DNA of 64,000 bases from Mermis nigrescens. Taxonomy: Eukaryota > Nematoda > Enoplea > Mermithida > Mermithidae. Both the position numbers and the translations under genes were made by a program. Each line of letters starts with the position of its first letter. The stretch's first letter is position 1. Where the stretch lies: positions 1,262,384 through 1,326,383 of the forward strand of contig JAVLUZ010000228.1 of NCBI GenBank assembly GCA_036768485.1, in the 5' to 3' direction. Below are positions 23,901 to 36,100 of this stretch, piece after piece. Below the pieces are notes generated by a model. It did no database searches, was not told the DNA's origin, and worked only from the letters and a program-made list of their open reading frames with translations.

Positions 23901-26900
23901 ATAGACGCTATTATCAATACATGTTTTCTTAAGACAGATACAGCTAGCTTATCCAAGCTAGAGGCGTCAAAATTTCTATAATGCGCTAAAAAATCTTAAA
24001 TATATCATGTTTTCGCCCAAAAACATTATTTTATACTACAAAAAGTTTATTTTGCGCAAAATCTATACCATTGCGCGAAATCGACATAAAAATCAGCGAG
24101 TTCCGATTTAAGCTTCGGTTTTTGATGAATGGAGCATCAGTTTCAGTTCTAATTCTTGAAAATTTAGAAATCGGCAGTCGGGTTTGGTTCTGTTTCCAAA
24201 AAAAGACGGATTCCTATATTCAAAAATTTGCCCAGAGAGCGTGAAAAACGGTAAAAATCAAAGGCAGAGAAATTGAAAATGAAATCCTGACATGTAACGA
24301 GGTAGTGGGGATCCCCCATTCAAATTTGGTCGTCCCATCCCTCAAAGCCAAAAAAATTTGTGACCCCTTACCCGATTTTAAGAAGAAATATTTTTTGACC
24401 GTTTTTAGTTGTTTTTTGGCCGCTTTTAGCCAAATAATTGGCGGTCGTATATCCCCCTCAGAATGGCCGGGGACCCCCATCCGGAATTTCGAGCCGTTAC
24501 ATGTATATGAAACCAAAGAGGATTTCAACAAATGAGTAAACATAACTGACCCAACTTTCTCGCATAGTCGCCAAAATTCCTTCAAGCATGGTTTATGGTA
24601 TGAAGTTAAATATGGCACATCATCCAACGTGTATTCCGAAACAGGCAAATTAAGATGCCTAATAAGAGAAATGTGATAAACCTGAGTTATAATATAGATT
24701 GTTTTTCTAATTAGTTGATTACTCTGCCATCTCTTTCCGAACATTCCTGGCAAATAAATAAACGTCCAATTTTTCGTCTACAGAAGGCACATGGACAGGC
24801 AGGTACTGAAATAAGGAAATACAAGCGAAATCGACCTAGCTATGAAGAAGCATTTATCTGTATACTCAGGCACGTATCTCTGGGGGAATGTGGGGTTCGG
24901 ACTCCCCAATTTCAGATTAAACGTAAAAATATGACTTTCTAAACGTTATTTTGTGCTATTTTTGGCCTTTTTGGACTCAGTTCCCCCAAAATTGGTGTTG
25001 CCCCCCAAAATAGGACGGCCAGCTACGTGCCCATGTATACTCACGCCTTATTTACAAATCATAAAGATTATTTTTCTAAAATATGCGGATTAATTGTTGG
25101 ATAACCATTCCGATGTTTCTATAATCTTAATCAATTTTCTCAATTTAAATTACGTTTTTTCCATATTCAAGAAGGCAACATGTACATATTTCAATTTTAG
25201 ATTTGCATATACTAACTGTAATTTGGCTAATCTACGACCAATCTTCCAAGTGTTTCTATAAATGCACATATAAAGGGGGTATGAGAGTGGGTATTATCCA
25301 CAGTTGAAGGGTACATAAGTTAGGTATTTCCAAGTGATTAAGGATCATAATCACACGCGCGCGGGGTAGGGGAGGGTTCGAGGGTCTAGAGCCCCAAAGT
25401 GCCTGAATGACCAGAAGCTATATAATAAAGTACTAGTTTTAACACAATTGTAACGCTTATACCAGTTTTTTAAGACATTTTGACCGAAAAAGCTCAATCC
25501 TTGACCCCCCCTCAGACAGGCTGATCCCCTAGATCGGCCACGCTGTGCATCTATGCCAAGGATACGGTATTTTTAAACAAGTTTGATATAATATTCCTCA
25601 CAAATGTAATTCACAGGAGTAAAAGCAATGGATTTCATCCCTCACTGGCCACAGATCCTCCGATCCTTAATTTCACCCCTCCCTAATCACCCTCACCATG
25701 TGCATCTGTGGGTGTAACAAGCATGGCTGAAACGCAACTCTAAAAAGGAACTTAAACGCTTTCACAATAGTACATTAGATGCACTTAAAATAAACCTGTT
25801 GAATATTTTTATAAATCTTTAATCTATAACGCAATTTTTATGGTATTAATAAATCAATTTCATTTGATGGAGTTGCCCTTACGTTATATGGTTGGAATAT
25901 TAAAAAGTCAATAAAATTACTAAGAAACTCACAGTCACTTCTAATTCGTTCGTCCAACTACAAAGCGTGAGCCAGAACAAGCTAAAGCTTAAAAACGAAG
26001 AGTAAAACTACATGCATATTTATTATTTGTCATACATACATGCACAAGGTCAAGTTAGTCAGGGATCATGAAATTGAGAATTTGGGTCAGGTAGGGATAA
26101 AATCCAAGATTCTTTAATACAGTAAATTGCGCTTTTAGCCGTTTTCATGTCGAAAATGCGTGAAAATAGCCTCGGGCCTAAACTATCTAACTCTTGGACC
26201 ACCGGGCCCGGGGGTAATGCAATACCCCTCTCTCCTCCCTATGCGCATATATATGTATGTACACACATAATTGCGCACGACTGATAAAAATGAAGCAAAA
26301 GTGCGCATCAAGGCGTATAAGGACAGGAGGTGACCAAGCATAAAACAGGAAGTGAAAGGGAGATGATGAGACACACATCCAAACTTAGCCATGCCATCTC
26401 CTTTTATCTGCAAAATTTAGGTTCCCCTTATAAATTCCGTGCGACACTATGCTTTTTAAGCCTTTATGAAGTTATTTGCCGTTTTTACAGCGAACACTGG
26501 AAGTCTATTCATGCCCTAAAATTACAGGCTCTCCTTCAAAATTTAAATTTTACATGTATGGGGTGGCCTAGCGCATCTCTGCCAAGTTAAATTGAAATTC
26601 ATAGCGGTTGTTAGCATACATATACAGCACAGAAATTCTGGGGAGTCAGGCCCAAAAATTTTCAAAAGTGCCTTTTTTGGGCTAAAAACGTCAAGTACAC
26701 GTCAAAAACGTTTTTAGACATTTCGGTCGGACAATGCTCGTTCTTTCTAAAACATAAAAGTACATAAAAAATTTGAAAAAAATTGAGAAACTTATACAAA
26801 GTAGTCAAAAAATGTGTATATGGTGCGAAGCGCCGAAAATCTGAGACTTTTGAGCCAAAACAGAGCTAAAAACGCTTTCAAGAGCACACTTTTTGCAAAA

Positions 26901-27075
26901 TTTTCAAAAAATCGACAATTCTGGGGGATCGCAGCCATTAGGGGGGTCGCAGCCATTTTGCAAGGGGTCAGCAGCCATTTTCCGGAGGTTCAAATCCCCA
27001 AAGAACACGTCTAGTTGTTAGGTCCCAACTACTTTTCGTATTAGCCTTAACGTCGACGGTAATCTTTAGCTTTCC

Positions 27076-27144
<69 letters not shown>

Positions 27145-30100
27145 GTAAACATACAGTACATAAATAAATAACCAAATCATTTTTCGATCGCAGTACAAAG
27201 GAGCCTGCCATAAGAGCTGGAAAAATTCCATTATAAATACATGCAGCTTTAATTATCTGCATTGAAAGTTGCATTGAGAAAAGCACAAAAGATAAGCAAT
27301 TTCAGAAGCGAGCTTTACGAAAAGTTCATATATCGCTAAGCATTTCCGACACTGAGCGCCCAATGCATTAATAAGTTGAGTTTATTATGGCTTCAATGCA
27401 CGAATACAGGAAATACAATATAAATTTTATTTTCCCAACCACTGAACAGATAGAAACTTCTGAAATGAATATATAATGAAGATTAGATTTTTTAAGTTAC
27501 TTTTGATACCTACATGTAACGTGTAAGAGGGAAGATGAAGGATTCCCCAGCCAAAGTCGGTCGTCCCCCCATCACACCCAAAACTAGATAATTTTTGACT
27601 CCACCCCCCGATTTTTGAAAAAATCGAATTTTTATGCCATTTTTTTGGCCTTTTTTTGACCGTTTTCGGCCAAAAATTGGAGGTCATTTACCCCCCCCTA
27701 AAAATGACCGTGGACCCCCTTCCGAAATTTTTAACCAATGATTCTTACCAATTAGCGCCCTCCCACGTCCACGAAGTGGTATTCATCGATTCCGAATTGC
27801 ACTTCCATTGAAAACAAACCGGTTGCACGGGAAGCCTGGGATGAAATGCTCCTAAAACAACAACAAGATTTCCAGAACTTCAGCAAGAAGTAAGATAAAT
27901 TGTCAATTTAAAAAATGTTAAATGAGAAACGTGGACAGCTCTTTAGGCAATAAATTTGAACATGCGAGTGCTAAAATGTCGAAGAACACTGTAAAAGATT
28001 TTTTTGCAAGGTTAATCCGCACTTATCTGAGCCTGACTGCGACAGTGAAAAATATGTAAAAAAATAATCATTCGCTTATTTTAGGAAAACTGGAAAATGG
28101 TAATTTTTAGGGAATAATATGGTTATCCTTAAATAATATAATAAAGTGATATCAAAAAATCAATTTTTTACAAATTGAAATCCTCTCGATTTCACCTAAA
28201 AATTATTGAAGCACTTGTGTTACGAAATTCATCTTAATTAATAATTAACTGGTATGAAATGAATTCTATAATCTAAATTTTCAATAATAAAAAAATTCTC
28301 CTGCTAAAACGAATTTAAGTGATGCTAAACTTTGTATCTTCATTGCGTCACAGTCCCCTCGGAAAACATGGATGCTAAATTCTAAGAAAAGGCGCCTAAA
28401 TGCGCTACCTTAACATCTTAGGCTCTTCATGAAAAAATTTCGTTTACAAATTTTTCCGAACAAAACATTTTTAATAGGGAAAGGACGACTTACTGAAAAA
28501 AGAATGCGAACCATAAGCTGGAAATAGGTAAAATGAAACTTTTCTACAATGATGCATTTAAATTATATCCGAACACTGGATTGAAGTAGCTTAGTCCCTT
28601 CACTACTCTGGACATTTATATTTTTGATGGCATTGCAGCTAAAGCCAGAATTTTAGGTTTATTAGCCCCAGTTAACTTCTGAGATGATTCCCTCCTCCAT
28701 ATTAACCATGCTGAGGCCAATATACAGATCTTTGTCGGCTAATGTGCATACATTTTGATTACAAAGGACATCTTCCGTAAAACTAAAGGGGAATTGTAAA
28801 AAACGGACAGAATTTAGGTCACTTTTCATAACACACATGTTTAAACTTTTAGGTACACCGTATTAATAACTAAGATTATAGTATGTTGTACTGTTTTTGG
28901 GTTAATACCGTTTAAAAGGGAACTATAGCCCAGTAGCGAATAAAATTTTACGCCGTTTGCTCTGCTGACCATAGATGCACCGCCTAACCGGTCTGAGAAG
29001 ATGGGGTCAGCTCGGTCTGGCAGTGTCAAACAAAGCCTTTTTTAGTTGAAATCAACTAAAGATTGGCACCTATCACACATTCACACTGGTGGGGGTATGG
29101 GGGATATCCCCTACCACAACTTTTGAAAGGCATACTCCCTCAGGCCATTTGCGGACCAAAACCTATTGTAAGAATTATGAAAGAGCGCCAAACGATGCCC
29201 AGCAGTATAATCTGAAGTATTTTTCGAGTAGTACTCACACGTGGGCGTGGGAGGGGGAATTGGGGGTATGCAACCCTTAGAAGGCCGAATACCCCAAAAA
29301 AATCAAAATACCCCCAGAATTCAATTTTTCAAAATTTGTTTTTTCGCGATTTTTTGATGCTCATGGATAGAGCTCGATGAGATACGTTTAAAAATTGCGT
29401 TTTCCGGCCATACCACCATTTCTAGGACCATTTTTGACCTTTAAACAATCTTACATCCCTGCCACACCCCCAGTATTTTGGTGCTGCCCACCTACATATG
29501 GTAGTATTTTGTCCATTCATTCATTCAGACACTTTTTGTCCATTATTCTGTCCGTATTTGTCCAAGTCATTCCATCGTTCTTATTATCATTTGTTTTCAA
29601 GCAAACTTAATCACAAATATTCAGGAAAGTAAAATACAACGAATTAAAGCAGTTTTACGGGTTGTGAAGGGGAGGGGGTGAAGAACGACAAAAATATCTA
29701 AAAAATCAACATGAACTCATCATTTTAGCGCCATAATAATCCATAAAAATTAATATTTGCTCCCCCTCCTCAAGGAAACTCGGTTTACCACCCTCCCAGA
29801 ACTTTTGACCGTAAATACCATTGTTCAAACTCTGTTCGATTTTAAGAACTTTTGCATAATTTTGCATTTTTGTCCGTTTTTGGCCGAAATTATGCCTTTT
29901 TCGCAGAAAATTTTGCCTTTTGTCCTTCTGATACGCCTAGATAGCAATCTCCACTTAAATACATGCCTGCTGCTGCTGACTACAGATTCACATGACCAGC
30001 ATAGAAGATGGTGAAATGCAATTTTATCATTAGTAAAGAAAGGGGTAGCGCTAATTTGATGTCAAAAACACCTGTTAACGCTCCATTTCGAACCAAAATA

Positions 30101-33100
30101 TGCATACATAAGAAGGGCCGTATCCAGGGGGCGATAGGGCCTGCCCCCCGAAATGGGAAAAATTTTGTTCTTCCCACGGGTCTCCCAAAGGAAAAATGAA
30201 AAATTGGTGAAGTGCGTCTGAAACACCGCTAAAACAGGTTTTTAGCGTACTTTTGAGCTAGTAGACTCAAAATTTTCCGGCGCTTCGCACCGGACTTATT
30301 GTTTATGTATAGTTTTGTCTTCTAAATCGCTAAAAATCGTTCAAATTTGAGTTAGACATAGAGAGCATGTCAATTTGTTTCCAGCGCTGTGCGCCGGATT
30401 TATTGTTCAGCTATAGTTTTTGCCTTCTAGCTCACTCAAAACAGCTCAAATTTGAGTTATGACATGGGAAACATGAAATTTTTCTAGCGCTCCGTGCTGT
30501 ATTTATTGTTTATATATGTTTTTTGTCTTCTAGCCCGCTCAAAACCGCCCAAATGCGAGCTTGACATACAGAATATGTCATTTTTTCGGCGCTTGGCGCC
30601 GAATTATTCATTATCTGTATTGTTTTTCTCTGTAAAGCACAATTATTAAGTTCAAAGACAAGAGATAAGAAATCATTCGTCGATTAAGTGATGAGAAATC
30701 AGCTTAAATGATAAATTTGCTGTATATCAATATGAATTAAAGTGAAAAGTTTTCAAATTTTTTTTCGAAATTTTTATTCACCATCGTACAGAGTTCGCCG
30801 AGATACGCTCAAAACTGCCTTTATTTTTGCCTATCTCCTAGTGGTTCTCGAGAAATTTTCGCCCCCCCCCAAAATAAAAATCCTGGATACGGGCCTGTAC
30901 ATAAGTGTGCAATCTTTTAAAGGAAGGACAGTAATCAGTAATGCCGATTTTCGATTAAGAATTAAAATGAGTTTTAATTTAAAAATTCGAATTAAAGATT
31001 ATAACTCCGTATTAAAAACAAGTAGGACTCACACCTGGGCGTGGGGGGTTTGGGGGTATGCACCATCGAGAAACCAAAATACCCCCAGAATTCAATTTTT
31101 GAATTTTTTTTCGAAATTTCTTGATGCCAATGGATAGTTTTCAATGAGAAACGTTGAAAAATGGTGTTTTTCCGCAGACCACCATTTTTAAGTCCATTTT
31201 TTATCTTTGAAAAATCTTGCATTTCCCCAGAATTTTGGTGCCGGCCACCTATGGTCACACTTCCACTTTTCACTAGAAAGTGATTTTACTTTTCCACGCA
31301 ATCTAACGGGAATAAGCGGATTTGAAGCTTTCGTGGCTAGGAACGGTGGACAATGAATTGAAAAAAATGGAAAAAAATGAAAAAAGACAATGAAAAAAAC
31401 AATGAAAAGAAACAATGACAATGAAAAAAATGGGTCGAATTCTCCCTATCCTCGCTACACATATGCAAGCACTATATTTGAATAGTCGAACGAACAAAAT
31501 TAACTTAAATCAGTAGATTACGTACGATACCGACCTTAAATTAATCAAAATATGTAGAAACGAAAAATAAACATAAATTTACTATTTACAATTATTTCCA
31601 CGCTAAGCGTTTTATTTTGTGTATTTCAAAAATTTTTTCCCGATTAACCTTTCCTAAACGTTATCAGCTGTGTTGCGTTGGTGCATGTTCCTTCGGGAAA
31701 AATCGCCACTTGGGGCCACTCGGCTCCGTTGTACAGCTTTTTATCGAATATACACTTGGCCCGAGTGCGAATGGTTTCCTGAGCTTTCTGACGAGCATAC
31801 TTATCATCGCGATCAACTATTACCGGAATGGTCAAGTAAAGCAGTTCTAAAAATCAAAGTGCAAATCTTTGAAATAATGTGATATTGTTTGTAACTCCTT
31901 ACTCCAGGCACGTATCTCTGGGGGAAATGGGGAGTTCGGAGTTCAGACCCCCCAAATTCAGAAAAATCGAAAAATGTGACTTTTTAAACGTTATTTTGTG
32001 CTATTTTTGGCCTTTTCGGGCTTAGTCCCCTCAAAAATTGATGTTGGTCCCCCCAAAATAGGACGGCCAGCTACGTGCATGCCTTACTCATAAGATTTCC
32101 ACTGAAAAATTTCTAATTTTTCATTTGTTTTTCAAGACTTATCGGGCACGTAGCTGGCCGTCCTATTTTGGGGGGACCAATCCGATTTTTCTGAATTTTG
32201 GGGAGGTCCGAACCCCCCCCCCATTCCCCCAGAGATACGTGTCTGATACTTATCCTTTATGCGCTGGTGCTTTAGTTATCTCGCTCCATTTCGAGCTATA
32301 CATGTTTTAACATATATCATAATGACAGAAGTATGGGTGCCCCATCGTTTTACTTGCTACTTCAAGTGCCCCCTGCCTCTAATTTTTGAGCCATTACAGA
32401 AATGATTCTTCCAAAGTGTATTCATCAACTAACATAAAAATTATCTTGGGCGTTTAGTGAAAATTTTAACCTCCCCCTCCGCAAAAATTGTTCACCCCCG
32501 CTAAATATATTCACCCCTCCACCAGAATTCGCGATGTTCCAGAAAAATCGCAAAAAAGTTCTGACTTGGCGATTCAGCGATGTTCCAATGCAAAAGAGCC
32601 AATTTTCTCGGCAGTCATTTCTTATCTATATTCTGTTGAATTTCATTGAATTTTCTTTAAAATTTTATGTTTTTATCGTCTAGGAAGAGATAGCATCTTC
32701 AGGAAATCCAAAAATGGTGCTTTTAACGCGTATGCACAGTGTTTGAGCCCAAAAAGTACCTTAGAGAAAAAATTTTCAATTTAATTCTCCCAGATTTCCC
32801 ATGCTGTGCAAACTTCGTAGTAGACATCTTCGCAATACAGATGCTGCGTTATACACTTAACGTACTTCCGATAATTGGAGCTTCGAATAAACCCTTTTTC
32901 CCGACAACGGAAGGAGCACCAATAACGCAATAAGGCAAAAGATCGAAAAAGCTCGTATGAGGTGCAAGGGTGAGTATGGGAGCTTCGTGAGACGGTGCTC
33001 GATTTCCGTTAACCGTAATTTTGAAGCCAGCGAATACGATGTGAGCCCAAATTATAAATTTATTCACTATCTTCTTCAGAACCCTAATGAGTAGAATAAC

Positions 33101-36100
33101 CCTTTAAAACATACAGGAATTTAAAATGGTAGCATGCGGGCTTCTTGCTTATTTGCGGGGCCGTATTTAAGGAGGGCGGTGGGGGCGGCCGCCACCCCCT
33201 TGACCGGAAAAATTTTTGAAAGGTTAGATAATGCACGGAAAGATGGGAAAATCGATTGTCTTACTCTTCAAACTTTCGGCGCTTAGCGCCAGATGTGAAG
33301 TATTTTCTGTCATTTGGGCCTAAGCGCGTTTGAAAAAATGACACTTTTTAAAGTCTTTTGTACGAAAAAAAAACATTTTTCATAAAAATTTCAATTTTAT
33401 CATCTCAATGGACAGACACGTCGAAAAATGTCAAAAAATGCGGTTTTTGCGAGCTATCCCAACAAATTTTCCGAGATATAGATCAACTTGGGTTAGGTCC
33501 GCCCCCCCCAATTAGCCGGATCCTGTAAACGGGCCTGCTTCCTCCCGAAACAAAAAGTTCTTCATTTCTCACCAGTGGCGCAGCTATGAGGGGGCAGTGG
33601 CGGATCCAGGATTTTCTGACAGAGGGGCGGCGGAATCTAAAATTTTCCTAAAAGTGTCAAACATTGTCCTAAAATTCGCATATTATGCTCAAAGTTCAGG
33701 GTTTTTGCTGTCTTTTGATGGGCAAAATTATTTCTGATGCAGAAAAATAAAGAAATTTGAAATTTTCTAAAGTTTTCAATGAGAAACTCGCAAAATTAAT
33801 GGCAAAAATCGACATAACCGACGAAACAACACTCGAGAAATCATTGCAGGAGCTACAAAATCTTTGTTCTGTACGAGCACTACTCATCTGACGTAAATTT
33901 AAATTTTTTGGAGCGCCAAGAGATTCAGTAAATGTCATTAATGAGTACTATACCGGTGCCAAGCGCCGGAAACATTTGAAAAATCATGATAAAAATCGCT
34001 AAAATCATCAAAAAATGCACATATTTTCTTCATTGCGCCCAAATATTTTTTAACGACAAGGAGGCGGCCATCTCCCGGCCCCCTTCTAAATCCACCCCAG
34101 AGGAAAAAATTGGAAATTCTTAAAGCGTATCTGAAAGACCGCTAGAATAGATTTAAGCACATTTTTTTAGCTAAAAATCCCAAAATTTTTGGGCACTTCA
34201 CGCCTTATTTAGTTATTTATTTATAGCATATTTGTTTAATATAACTACAATCAAATTTGGTTTTTTTTTAAATTTTGTCTTTTTTAATGTGTGAATCTTG
34301 TTGAGAAAAGCTCAAAAACACCATTGTTTTCGCCTATTCATAAGCAGTTGTTATATCCAACTTCTAACAATTCGTCCCCCCAAATTAGAAAGCCAGCCAC
34401 GCATACATGCACATAGAGGGGGGGGGGTGAAGAGGAGTTATTACCTCCCGCTGAGGAGTCAGCCAGATAGGTACTGTCCGGCGATTTTGAGTTGACGGAA
34501 CGTTTTTTGCATCATTTTTGGGGTCAAAAGCAGTGGAAATGTCAAATTTTTTCCGGCGATTCGCGCCGGATCAGTCCTTTTATGTACTTTACTACTCAAA
34601 AAGCGCCAAAAATTGATCAATTTCTGTATTTTTTAGTGTTAAAAGTAATATAATGCAATCAGAATGCACTAAAAATGCTTGAAAATGCGAAATTACCAAG
34701 AAAAGACGTTTTATAGGCTATTTTGACCATTTTGGTCGTTTAAGCAACAAAAAAATTCGTGAACGTTAAATTTACTGTTTTGGATTTCTGAGATTTTACC
34801 ACCCCCTACCGACCCTGACCTTGTGCACCTATACAGCTAATCCACTGTTACTCACAAGGATTGCCCAAAAGAAAAAATTAGAAATTCTCGAAGTGCGTCA
34901 AAAAAAACCGCCAAAACAGGTTTTTTTTACTTTTGAGCTAGTAAACGCGAAATTCTCCGGCGCCGGATTCAGTCTTGCAGTCTTCAAAACAGCCCAAAAC
35001 CGCTCAATTTTGAATTAGAAACGTAAAACATCTTTAAAAAATTTTCTGACGCTTCGCGCCGCATTATTCATTCGCTGTTTAATTTTACTTGTAAAGCACA
35101 AAGACTAAGTATGAGTAAGAAATAGAGTGAAGAATTTTTTAATTTTAATTTTTATTTTTCTACTTTATTGGACAGAGCCTTAATTTTTAACTACCTCCTA
35201 ATGGTCCTGAAAACATCTGATTTAAAAAGTTTTGGACTTTCCCCGAAATAAAATCCTGACTACGAGTCTGGATTTACATATAAACACGTTTAGTCACGAA
35301 AATTCGCCACATGATTTTTCATTCGTTAGCACATCTGATGCGACGCTTGTAAAGCGAAACTCAGACATTTTCACGTCAAAAAACAAACTATGACAAATGA
35401 AGTTTCAGAATGATCTAGAATGCTCTAGAATCATATTAAACTTTTCGCATATTCGACACCAGATAGCCCGCTATACAAAAGATTCATTTTAGGTTCATAA
35501 GTTTGGACTCAATCGCAGAAGCTTCGAATGTGAATTCATGTATAAAATATTCAGTATTAATGAAGTATGAAGCTAAAATTATGCAATTCTTGTTGATGCT
35601 CGTACTCTTAATTTTATATACCTGTGCTAGTCAGATGTTCGCACAATCAGAAACTAAATACTGAATAATAAATGAATAAAAGTGTACCATAAATACTGGT
35701 AAAAAGACTCACAATCTCGCCCCTATCAGCGGATGTTGCATATCATCGTCAATCATGAAAATGACACAAGTCAAAATATAACCGATCACAAGTGCAATGA
35801 ATAAGCAGATTAACCTGATTGGCGCGATGAATATGGACATAAGTAAAATCTGCGAAAATTGAGCATGTACTGCAACTATTAATAAATCATATACTCAAAA
35901 CTGAATTTTGCTCCTAACTACTACAGTCAAACCCTCATTCCATGAAGCATACATGTAACGGCTAGAAGTTTCAGGTGTGGGGTCCCCGACCATTAGGGAA
36001 ATGACCTCGAAATTTTGGCCAAAAATGGCCAAAAAACATCTAGGGCCCAAACTTGGTCGTCCCCTCCATCCCTCAAGAACCAGAAAATTTTTGACAGTCC

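Noticed and set aside
24220..24753. A single 177-aa minus-strand frame
   Set aside because: It merges LPCAT exons 7 and 8, the short intron between them and a family F MITE. Only the exon parts are coding.
27168..27275. Minus-strand open stretch with a good acceptor (TTTCAATGCAG), considered as the LPCAT exon after the EGTC exon
   Set aside because: It lacks the PVQP motif and does not begin in the right phase. The true exon is at 27749-27851.
26968..27286. Two 79-87 aa Tyr/Leu/Ile-rich minus-strand frames
   Set aside because: They are translations of the AAT microsatellite.
34411..34836. Family H considered as an LPCAT alternative exon region in intron 2
   Set aside because: The same sequence occurs outside the gene at 39.9 and 41.7 kb with no conserved frame.
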